This document shows positions 24,197-34,402 of a DNA stretch of 64,000 nt, piece after piece. Source of the stretch: Sanguinoderma infundibulare (taxonomy: Eukaryota > Basidiomycota > Agaricomycetes > Polyporales > Polyporaceae). Position 1 is the first letter of the stretch. Every line of letters starts with the position of its first letter. Made by a program: the position numbers and the translations under genes. The notes below the pieces were generated by a model. That model was not told where the DNA came from. It was given only the letters and a program-made list of their open reading frames with translations, and ran no database searches. The stretch is from assembly GCA_032821775.1 (NCBI GenBank), contig JAVLRN010000006.1, positions 2,232,001 through 2,296,000 on the forward strand. Reading direction: 5' to 3'.

Positions 24197-24482
24197 CGAT
24201 GCTGCTGTAAGAAAGAGGTGTGCGAAAGATGAAATAGGTGCTCGCGTGCGAAGGGAGTGTTCAGCAGGGTTTCCGTATACACGGCGGCGTGGAGGGGTAA
24301 AGCACAAGGCGAAGCGCCCATAACGTAGCTGTAACTGCGGGGCACGTGGATGCCCAGAATAGCACAGGCAGCGCGACGTGTCCAGCGCGTCTGCACCTCT
24401 CCTCATCGTTTCCCTCGTCTCCCTCGCTCCTTCCCCCTTTCTCGCTGTCTTCGACGCCGACAAGGCGTCCCAGACACCGGCC
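24197..24482. promoter_or_regulatory. Shared divergent promoter of the SNARE gene and STT3
   Basis: The two start codons are 286 nt apart and point away from each other, so promoters and 5' UTRs must lie here. The STT3 side is TC-rich. No TATA box is obvious. Co-regulation of these two secretory-pathway genes is inference. Confidence 0.5.
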
Positions 24483-27400
24483 ATGCCGTCGGCCTACTCC
24501 CTACCAAGCAACCTGTCCCCTGCGGCCGTCACCAACACCTCCTCGCTCCTGCGCATCATCTCCCTGGCTCTCATTTCTGGTGCTGCTATCGCTTCCCGTC
24601 TCTTTGCAGTGGTCAACTTCGAGAGTATCATCCACGAATTGTGCGTACATTCTTGACGCGTCTCCACGCGCGTATACTCAGCGAACTCCGTATAACAGCG
24701 ACCCATGGTTTAATTAGTAAGTGTTATGGACTGCTGTAACGACTGGGGTTAAGCGCATGACGTCTACCCCTCTACCAGCCGCGCAACAAGGGTCCTCGCC
24801 CAACAGGGATTCTATGTGAGCATTGATTCGTTATTTGTGGTGCTTTCATCCCAAACGCTATACTTTCATAGGCATTCTGGAACTGGTTCGACCACACCGC
24901 TTGGTACCCCCTCGGGCGTGTCGTTGGAGGCACCATCTACCCCGGCTTGATGGCGACCAGTGGCGTCATCTACAATCTCCTCCTTGCCGTCAACCTCCCC
25001 GTCGACATCCGCAACATTTGCGTCTTGCTCGCACCTGGTTTCAGTGCCCTCACCGCTTGGTCTACTTACATGTGCGTATTGCCTCCTGTTTTGCGGTCCT
25101 CCTTCGCTAACGTGGCGCTAGGTTCACGAAGGAGCTCAAGGATGAGAGCGCAGGTCTACTTGCGGCCGCCTTCATCGGTATCGCGCCTGGTTACATTTCT
25201 CGTTCCGTTGCTGGATCATACGACAACGAAGCTATTGCGATCTTCCTCCTCATGTTCACCTTCTACTCCTGGATCAAAGCTCTTAAGACTGGGAGCGCAT
25301 TCTTCGGAACACTCACCGCGCTTTTCTACTTCTACATGGTCGCTGCATGGGGTTCGTACCGCTTGCCTATTTGGAGGGTAGCACGGGGCGAGTATAGGGT
25401 TTGTGGGCGTACGGTGCAGTTAGCCTACGAATCTGCCTAGTTTCATTGGCCGCCCTTGACTGCTGTTCTCGACCCGTGCTATTACTCCAGAACTACTGTG
25501 GCACTGCACGTCCTCACATGTTTTCTTGCAGGCGGTTATGCGTTCATTACGAACATGATCCCCCTTCATGCCTTGACCCTGATCCTCATGGGTCGTTTTA
25601 GCAGTCGTTTGTATGTCGCCTACTCATCTTGGTACGCGATCGGTACCTTGGCCAGTATGCAAGTGCCGTTCGTCGGCTTCCAACCAGTGCGGACGAGCGA
25701 GCATATGGCTGCTCTAGGTAATGCTCCGTGGATCGTCGCTTAATCAGTTACTGATCCGACACCATATACGTTCTAGGTGTCTTCGGACTTTTACAGATCG
25801 TCGCGTTCGCTGAACTCGTCCGCGCCCACGTGTCGTCGAAGCAGTTCCAAAGCATCCTGTTCGGTTCAGTCATCGTTATCGGTCTCCTCGGTGCCCTCGC
25901 CTTCGCCGGATTGACGTACAAGGGCTGGATTGCGCCATGGACCGGCCGGTTCTACTCTCTGTGGGATACGGGTTACGCAAAGAAGTAAGTCTCCTGTCCA
26001 GCGCGTGTCCCAACGGAGCACTCATGACCGCTGCGTCTTCCAGGTACATTCCAATTATCGCCTCGGTCTCGGAGCACCAGCCCACCGCATGGCCGTCGTT
26101 CTTCATGGATCTGCAATTCCTCATTTTCCTTTTCCCCGCGGGGGTCGTTCTCTGCTTCCGCGAGTTGCGCGATGAGCATGTCTTCGTCGTTATCTACGCC
26201 GTCGTCGCCAGCTACTTTGCGGGCGTCATGGTCCGTCTCATGCTCACGCTGACGCCTGTCGTCTGTGTTGCATCGGCCGTCGCCTTCTCGTCCCTTTTGG
26301 ATACATACATTGACCCCGTCGAGCCTGAGGTTTCGGAGGGTGCTGTATCGTCCACCGAAAACGACTCGACTACTGCCGCTGCTGCCGATGCTCCGTCGAG
26401 CAAGAAGGCCAAGAAGGCTGCCGCCGCAGACACGTCGTCCAGCGGCGTGGCGTCGGGGATTATGGCGGCCATCTCCCCCTCAGGAAAGGGCACGTCGTCC
26501 CGTGGAATTTTTGGACTCGATACGCGTGCGGTGGTCATATTCAACGCCATCGGCATGCTCCTCTTCTTCGTCCTCCACTGCACCTACGTGACGTCCAGCG
26601 CCTACTCTTCGCCATCCGTCGTGCTCGCCTCCCAAAACCCGGACGGGAGCCAACACATCATCGACGACTTCCGCGAGGCGTACTACTGGCTCCGACAGAA
26701 CACGCCTGAGGATGCCGTCGTCATGAGCTGGTGGGACTACGGGTACCAGATCGCCGGTATGGCGGACAGGCCGACGCTTGTAGACAACAACACGTGGAAC
26801 AACAGTCAGTTAACCTCTCTCTCTTCACTCAATATGTCTGTATGAGCCCGTCTTTTACTAACGACTTTCCTTTTTGTCCGCGCAAACAACCACAGCCCAC
26901 ATCGCGACGGTCGGAAAGGCCATGTCCAGCCCCGAAGAGGTCGCGTACCCGATCCTGCGCAAGCACGACGTCGACTACGTGCTCGTCATCTTTGGGGGGC
27001 TCATCGGCTACTCGGGCGACGACATCAACAAGTTCCTCTGGATGGTGCGCATCGCGCAGGGCGTCTGGCCGGAGGAGATCCAAGAGCCGAACTACTTCAC
27101 GGCCAAGGGCGAGTACCGGATCGACGAGGCGGCGCCTCCGACGATGAAGAACAGCCTCATGTACAAAATGTCTTACTACCGGTGCGTGTGCGCCTGTCTG
27201 GCATGTTCCCCGCGTGCGACGTGCAGAGCGCTGACCTAGCCCTTCGTTCCGTGGCGTCGCGCTGGGCCGACCGTGTGTGGGCTTGTTGCGCTCTGCAGCT
27301 TTGCGGAATTGTTCGGGGGAAACCAAGCGGTCGACCGCGTGCGCGGCCAGCAGGTCCCGAGGACGGGCCCTACGCTCGACTACTTGGGTGAGTGTCTCCG

Positions 27401-27707
27401 TAATGACTCAGCGGTCGTGCACGAGTTCGCTTATCGATGCTCCATCTCCACCGTCCCGCTGTCCCGCAACACCCAGACGAGGCGTTCACGTCCGAAAACT
27501 GGATTGTGAGTTTCCTCCCACAGTCTTGCGCTCTGATCAGTGATTGGATGGACACTGGCTCACCGATTGGTCCAACTACAGGTGCGTATCTACCAGGTGA
27601 AGAAGGACGACCTGTTGGGCCGTGACCTCAAGTTGGCGAACGCCTTCGCCAACGGCAAGAAGAGGAAGAAGTCAAAGCCTCTCTCGAGGCGAAAAGCTGT
27701 CGCGTAG
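24483..27707 (+). CDS. STT3: Oligosaccharyltransferase catalytic subunit STT3
   Basis: This multi-exon gene encodes the ER membrane enzyme that transfers the lipid-linked glycan to Asn-X-Ser/Thr sequons. Visible marks in order: the luminal DPWFNYRATR acidic motif after the first helix; many transmembrane helices ([34 protein letters not shown]); the [10 protein letters not shown] motif; and the signature [13 protein letters not shown] with DNNTWNN, which binds the sequon +2 residue. An STT3 linker with a Lys/Ser/Ala-rich insert lies before the luminal domain. The C-terminus is very basic ([17 protein letters not shown]), stop at 27707. At least nine introns are seen; one splits DNNTWNN from [10 protein letters not shown]. 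The ATG at 24483 is the first in frame; non-ATG extension upstream is not credible. All catalytic motifs look intact. Confidence 0.93.
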
Positions 27708-29986
27708 ACTCTCAGTGCTGTCTGCTGTCTATTTGCATATTTCCGTAATTTACACGCTTTTCGCTACATCAATCCGTGACGGTGCCAAGCACATGTCTCA
27801 GAAGAATCGCATGGACGATTGTGCGCTGCGACGCCACAATGCCCGCGCTTCGACATCGTCGTCATCGTCGTCAGAAAATTGTTCGAGTGCTTCCCTCGTT
27901 TGGGTTCACTACGGCATGATGAGCCATTCTTTACGTCTTTGCAGAGGATTAGATGCGCGCAAGCGGCTCCCTTCCTCGGCATCCAATCCTCGTCGGATCC
28001 GGTTGGGGATGCGGATGCAATATAGGCGGGGTTTAAGAACATTGTATGAGATTTTAAGTTCACTATTTCATCCGAGATGGCCCCACGATGCTGATATTCA
28101 CTTGGATCTTCGCAGGTGCCTGTCAACTGTGGCTGTCGAGCTCCCGGACCCTACGCGAGTCCTGTCGTTGTCCTCAACGCACTCGTAAACACCGTCAGGG
28201 TCCCGTTCACGATTCATGATGAATGCATTCGCGATCTTCGAATTCTACGTTTCCGCCGATCTATGTTCTAGAATACCTCGCCCGCGACTGGTCCCCCGCC
28301 CAGACGCAGGGTCGTACGTCCGTACAACCAAACCGCGGTTCCCCTGTCGATCGGTGTGGTGGAGTGCAAATGTACGACCGTGCGTCTGCGCACTCCTTGC
28401 GATCCTCCGATCCTCCATAAGGCTGGGTCGTTCGTCGGTGTACCCAACGTGACCGGCAACTGGCTCACCGGGATGTTGATGTTCGTCTCCAAAGACATTG
28501 CTGAGTCGCATCTGGAGGGGCTTAACCTCATCGCTGTTCCGCACGTCCCAGAAGGAGGTCGGGAACCCAAGCGGGCGCGAGGGGAGGACGTTGAACAGCT
28601 GACGATGTGGGCAGCCGTCCTGGAGGCCACATCCGCTTTACCGCACGTCCAGCCTTCGGAGGCCTTTCAGAGGGCGCACTGGACCGGACCAGCTACGACA
28701 TGTGAACATGGATGCCGTTTTCGATGTCCTACATCCGCTCGCCTAGCCAACGATCGAATCTCTTCACATCCTCCACCACCCCACACATCTTCATACGTAT
28801 GTATGTTCGGCCTCTTTGGGACGCCTCGCACACGTATCTTCTTCGTCGAATTGCGGCGTTCTTCTGGGATGCCCACGACGCTCGTCGCTCTCTCCGCGTT
28901 CCTTCGAGCGAGTTGTGCGGTCGCCCGACGCGCAATGCGGTGCATTGAGCAACTGATGCTCAGCGGATTAGAAGCCCCACTGGACGCACGGCCAACGATG
29001 GCACCGCAGTGTGCCGACTGCGCTCTGGGCATGGGCAAGGAGCGGCCGCGGAAGTTTGGACGTTTTCTGAGTTCTGTTAAGACGTCAAAGCCGCGGTTCT
29101 TGTACATCCAAGCGCAGCCCTCAAGGTGCCTGGCGTCACCGCTGTCCATCTGCATGTGAACCGTGCCCGAAAGTTCCACCTTCGACCGAACTTTGGCTGG
29201 AAGGAGGACGGGCTGAGTGTTCGCCGTTCTCTCGGGCTCCGGGCCGCTTGCAGTGCACCACCTAACAGTGATGCGCTGTACGGCCACGCACATGGGTCGC
29301 TACAAACATTCCTTCTAAACACGGCTGCGGCTAACTTGGCCTGACCATGCCAGGCCCTCGTTACGGTCCGGCGGTAATGCGGAAGACTTCCTGCAGCTTG
29401 CAACATGGCGATTAGATATGAGGTGGAGCCCTTACCGCGACACTGGCTGCTGCATTAAAGCTCCGTGCTACAGCCTGCACCTCTGCGACCACCTTCACTG
29501 ACTCGCACCTCTAACGATTTTAGCTTAAGCATGTCAGTTCGCGGTACCGCCACCATCTAGGGGTGGTACACAAACTGCTACATGTGTTCGATGTCTGATA
29601 TCAGGTTTAAGGTTCACGGGAGGTAGCCTGGCGGCCAGCGGCAGCTTGCAAAAATTGAACTCTCCGCGCAGGGCCTCGTACCTTGCCTCGTGCGAACATC
29701 AGACCTAAACCGGGTGTGCTCCACGGTGCAAATAACATACATATTGACGGGGTCATAAATACCAGCAGAATACAGGCGGGGAGCGGGGAAGCGAAGAGAA
29801 TAGCAATACGAGCTACAGCGTCCGACAGGCTCATCGATACCCGATACTCGTGGATGAAACGAGGCTGGCCGAATGTCTCACGTCAGTGCACGGTCACGAG
29901 CACGAGAGGCCGTCGTCGCTCACCTGTGCAATGACCTCAGTGTTCTTGGCCGACGACGGCGGTCCCCAAGTCCTATTCAGGCCTCC
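27708..29986. other. 2.3-kb region without a convincing gene
   Basis: The longest open stretch is on the plus strand at about 28330-28700, containing PCDPPILHKAGSFVGVPNV and LMFVSKDIAESHLEGLNLI, which reads like real protein but has no start, no domain I know, and is opened by a frame change from the preceding frame. Minus-strand frames over the same DNA are also long, so codon bias may explain both. A decayed gene is possible. Confidence 0.4.
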
Positions 29987-30462
29987 TTAGTCGCCCCCGT
30001 CAACACCGTGGTGCCCCTCCGCACCTTGCTCCTCGACACCGATCCACGGCGAAGGGTCGACGACCATGGCGTCGTACTCTGCCTGCGAGATAGCGCGGAA
30101 GTACGTGGCCCCGGACTGCCAGCGCTGCAAGAGGAGCTCCAGCTTCCCGAGGTTGGGCACGTCCGAGAGGTTCTTGAACGGGACGTTGGCGAGCGGCCAG
30201 CCCTCGATGCGCACTCGGTACCGGGCCACGACGTCCCTCATGTACGCGGAGCGGCTCCAGCGCATTTGGGCGTTCGGCTCCCCTGTGATTTCGCCTGCGA
30301 GAAAAGAAGGTGTCAATACTAATACGAGTGGAGCGAGCCGCGCGAGCATAACGTACAGAGCTTTTGGCGCACGAGGTTACGCAGCTCGCTTCGCGTCTGC
30401 GTCATGCGCTCCGAGTACGACTTCTGGGGGTTGACCCGGAATCGGTGCTGGAAGTTTTCCAT
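29987..30462 (-). CDS. Conserved fungal domain of unknown function (C-terminal exons of a larger gene?)
   Basis: Exon 30462-30357 and exon 30294-29987, joined by a 62-nt GTACGT...CGCAG intron, encode about 137 residues from the first ATG: MENFQHRFRVNPQKSYSER, LRNLVRQKLCEITGEPNAQM, YMRDVVARYRVRIEGWPLAN, VPFKNLSDVPNLGKLELLLQ and WQSGATYFRAISQ. The block from ITGEP to the WQSGATYF segment recurs in basidiomycete proteins that I know only as uncharacterised. A polypyrimidine-CAG sequence sits directly before the ATG, so these are more likely the last exons of a longer gene reaching up to about 31.7 kb than a complete gene. Function unknown. Confidence 0.55.
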
Positions 30463-31815
30463 CTGGGGAGGAGGAGGAGACATCGCAAACGAGAGTCGAG
30501 ACGAGGAGGACCGGAGTGGAGACGTGCCTGAGAGTTAAGTCGACTTGGTGCAGGGGTGTCTTGCGATGGTTTGCGACTGGCTCTCCAAGACCCGACCCCT
30601 CGTACTTATAGCCGTGGCGGGGCCTGATACCAGACATGGAACAGCCCTCGCCGACGGCATGGCTGGGGTCAGGTCGTGCTCCGTCCTCAAGGATCGCCTC
30701 GACGAACGCCTGAAGTCGGGAACGTTGGGGAGGCCAGCTGAGTCGATCTGCTCGCAACGGGCAATCCGCTAACCAAACACCTACGGACTTACCGCGCTGC
30801 GTTCATTGAGACCCATGAGGGGCGAATCACAGAGAGCAGAATGCGAACATGATGGCCTCGGGCATGCGAGAGCGGGAGCATCGGCTCATGCAAATCTGCA
30901 GGTGATGCATATGGGTTCGTATGCGGAATTGATCTCCGAGCACGTTTACGCACCAAAGCCGACGCCTGTGCGACTTGGTAAATGAGCGGATGTAGGTGGG
31001 AGAAGTGGGAATCGATAACGGAAGCGCCTCAATGTTTCCCCGCGTAATTCGGCTCAAAGGCCATCGGTTAGCCTCTCGCAGCTGACTCGCCAACATTGTG
31101 GCGTAAAACGTGTTAGGGATCGAAAATGAATGTCGCCGAAGACCATCTAGACTCAAGGCACAACGAAGCGCAGATGAACGAGACCTAAGCGCTCGGCGGC
31201 TGCACGATCTTGAGGTCTGCTCCTCGGCACCTTGGCATCATTATATCCTCAAAAATGAGTGCAGTACATCGGAAGTCAGTGATGTCGTGAAGTGTCGTGG
31301 ATATGAAACAAAACTTACTGCCAGGGTGTAGCGTACTAGGTGAGCGAGCGCCTCATGCTTTTCATCTGGCGTGCATTCCTCCCTTTTCCGCGGGTATTTG
31401 AGCACCCGCCCGCCTGCTCCGACTGCCCGGTATGGAATCCTTATAGAGCGCTGATCGGGCATGCCATGTCTGCGTCCAGGCGAGGCGGCCTTCTCCCGCG
31501 TCGCATAACCACAAAGACCAATATGGAAATACATCATCCGCCCCTAACATCCAGCACTGCCTGTCGTACAGATAGTTCTTGAGCACCCCGCCGTGCCATA
31601 GATATTGAAGTAATCCAAATAAGCTTACCGGATTTGCCTGCGCAAACTCAATTTCGATGGCCAACACGCGGCAGTCGGAGCATGCCCAAAGTGCACGACA
31701 CGAATACGTTAACCTTCCAAACTGGTGAAGCCCGTCGATAATTTACACAATAGTCACCCACAAAGCGAGCCTAAATTACCATTGTCACCGTATACTCCCC
31801 GAGAGAAGCGATTGC
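30463..31815 (-). other. Possible upstream exons of the gene ending at 29987
   Basis: On the minus strand several coding-like stretches end at good donors: CSDCRVLAIEIEFAQANP before GTAAGC (near 31629-31680), EECTPDEKHEALAHLVRYTL before GTAAGT (near 31320-31380), and RLQAFVEAILEDGARPD near 30680-30720. Their order fits a multi-exon gene leading into the conserved domain, but start codon and joins cannot be fixed, so this is a hint only. Confidence 0.3.
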
Positions 31816-33575
31816 TTATAGTTCATCAGTGGCGTGCCCAGCAGCTGGTGTTTCCCCGATCGGCGTCGAAGCCGCTTCTGAGGCCGCTGCTGACGTCGCT
31901 GGTGCTTCTCGGATGACAGAAGACGAAGACGCTGCATCAACAACGGGCCCCTCGCGCGTGTCCGAAGCTGCAGAAGCAGACTCAGCGGCAGCCGTCTCTG
32001 ACAAAGTCGAACTCTCCCCAGCAACTGGCGTCTTTGGGTGGCCAGCCTCTTGAGGGGTGAACACGACCTGGCCCGCCTGGTCTGTCTTCGCCATCTTCGG
32101 CTTCTCGCGCTCCTTCTTCTCGGCCTCTTGCTGCGCCTTGAGGATCTTCCGAATCGGGTCCTCCTCCGCGTCCTTCGCCTTCTCATCGTCACCTTTCTTC
32201 GGCGGCGCGCCACCCATCATGCCCGGGTAACCGTGCTTCTCGTGGAAATCGGCCCCAGCGCCGTTCTTGACGGCCTCCTCGAAGTCGATGATGTCCGTGA
32301 AACCGCCGTGTGCGAGGGCTATCCGTTGCGCCTCCTGCTTGCGTTCGATCTCGAGCATCTCCTCGTCTGGGACGAACTCCTCTTCGGCCGCCTGCTTGTT
32401 GAGAGTAGTGAGGTCTGCGGTGCCGTCGATGACGGAGTCGAAGAACGTCGAGAGCGAGTCGTGCTTCTGGATGCCTACGGGAGCAATCTGAGCGCGACAG
32501 GACGGACGCACAGTCGGAACACGACCGCGGCGCGGCACGCACCCTCATAGCGGACGTAATCAGTGGAACCTGCGGGGTAGAGAAGGACCTTGGACGATTT
32601 AGGTTCCCCCTTCTCCAACCCCATCTTCACAGAACTTTTCCCACGTCGGTCGCGGTGAATGGCGAACGTGATCTGGCCCTTGTACTTGTTGCCAAGCGTC
32701 TGCCAGAGCAGGGGGATGTGCTTGCCTTGGTTGAGGAGAACGGCGCGAGGAGCACCCTTGTTCTGCTCAATAGATTAGTTTCGCGGGACGAAGAGGAGTG
32801 CACCGGGGACTACACGCCTCCTCAACCCAAGCGGGGAGATCTTCGAGATGGTAAAGCTTCTTGACGTTATGGGGGATGTTGCGCGTAGCCCAATAATAGA
32901 ACGCGCTCGCACTTCGGTTCGGACCGTCGAAGTCGAGGGGCCTTGACTTGCCCCCTCGTGGAAACAGCTACGAGGTGCAGAAGACGTTAATCCCGGGCTG
33001 ACACGAATGCGGAACGGCGTGCGGAGCATACCTTAACGGTAGGGAAACCTTGGACACCCTGCTCGGCGCACAACTTCTTGTTGCTTTGCTTGTCACAGTC
33101 GACGGCGTAGAACGGAATCATGGGGTACACGCCAAGGGCAGCCTTGCTGAAGTCGGGAGCCATCCGTTGACAGTGCTGTTTGCACCGTCAACTTCTTCGG
33201 ACGAAGGCGCATCAGGACCAATAAGACGTACCCCGCACCATGGCGCGACAAAGGCAACAACGGAGGTTGCCTAGAGAATTGGTTAGTACGAAGGTAGTTG
33301 GACAGGCGCCCGCGTTTACAGCCACATCTCCGGGCAGCAATATTTCATGAAGACCAGAGACACGCGGGACGGCGCGTTGGCGGTGCGGCCGATGCTTGGC
33401 ACTGCGCAAGAAGATAGAAAGGGGGGTTGGGAGATGCACGTACGTTGTCCTTCATCGCCTTCTTGAACCCCTTCGCGTCGATCTGCTTCACAAGCGTGTC
33501 CTTTGGAAAGAGGGCGGCCGACGCCAACGAAGGCGTCAGCGCGGCGGCCAGCACAAACCAATACTGGAGCTGCAT
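31816..33575 (-). CDS. Protein disulfide isomerase family, single thioredoxin CGHC site
   Basis: The start MQLQYWFVLAAALTPSLASA is a signal peptide. A thioredoxin domain follows: VVAFVAPWCG, split by an intron from HCQRMAPDFSKAALGVYP, giving the active site WCGHC, then VPF-like MIPFYAVDCD and GVQGFPTVK with the cis-proline. One catalytic domain only, followed by a redox-inactive domain (YYWATRNIPHNVKKLYHLED, AVLLNQGKHIPLLWQTLGNK), then a Glu/Lys-rich and Ala/Ser-rich tail ending GHATDEL. The total is roughly 450 residues, like fungal Mpd1/P5-type PDIs. It should oxidise or isomerise disulfides in the ER lumen. TDEL resembles the HDEL/KDEL retrieval signal with a non-standard first residue. 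The join after PAWVEE needs a GC donor (GCGTGT...GAGCAG near 32822) to keep frame; sequencing of cDNA would settle that. An UPRE-like element lies upstream. Confidence 0.85.
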
Positions 33576-34402
33576 GGCGTCCGAGAGTGTTGGAGTTTAG
33601 CAGTCGGGAGCTGAGTGCAAGCCGAGATGTGCGTGCGGGACTGTGAAGCGAGCTCCGCGACTTATACGATCGGCGCGCCGCGCGTGGGGAATCAAGCTGA
33701 CGTGGCCCAACGATGAGACACCGTTTCCCACCGCCCCGGTGCTGCTGGCGGCGGTGCCGACGACGTTTGCGCAGGCCGAGGGGGCGCAAGTACACACGAA
33801 ACATGCTGCCTGCGAGTTTTTTGTGATGGTGGACTTGTGTCAACAGGCGACTCGCTGCTCGCTCTCCCACATCCCCCGCATACGTGGCCCCTGTCACGAC
33901 GGCTGGTGCGAGTCTGGTGCACCATATATGGCAATTACTCCCATCAAATCGCACGTTTTCCCACGTGTCGGGCCCCATTTTAGGTGTCAGATAGACTCGT
34001 TGCTCTCACCTTCTCTGCTTCTTGTACCCGGAATGTTCTCACCGCTGGCCGCCTCTGGTACAGCGAAATATACTCCCTTGCCTCGTAACTGCTTGTTGGC
34101 CGCCTTCATGTCCGACGATTCACCACTCAGGTGTTTTCTGGGGCGCAACGCAGGGATATCCCCACACGTGTGGTGCTAACTCCTGCCTCATGTCTTGCGT
34201 GAGGTATCCATACCCCAGTTTAAAAGCAAGTCATGAGACATTTACCCACGCGTACTCTCTCAGCACCTATCATCCCGACTCCGATACTCCCCAGCCCACA
34301 ACACTCCATCGCTCTTCAACATCACAGCAGCCTGGAATCTCACTTTTGCCTATAACCTTCTGACGAGCGCATTTGGCAATTGAACCACAGACGATCTCCA
34401 CC
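33576..34402. promoter_or_regulatory. Divergent promoter region of the PDI and Ran-binding genes
   Basis: 827 nt separate the two start codons. On the PDI side a TATAAG sequence (33661-33666 on the minus strand) lies about 90 nt before the ATG, and TGACGTGG (33698-33705) a little further. A CACGTG box occurs at about 33962. No gene is seen. Confidence 0.5.
33698..33705. promoter_or_regulatory. UPRE-like element TGACGTGG
   Basis: TGACGTGG is the core bound by XBP1/ATF6-type bZIP factors of the unfolded protein response and close to fungal Hac1 sites. It lies about 125 nt before the PDI start codon, where PDI genes are usually under UPR control. It is a single exact match seen by eye, so binding is inference. 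Confidence 0.45.
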
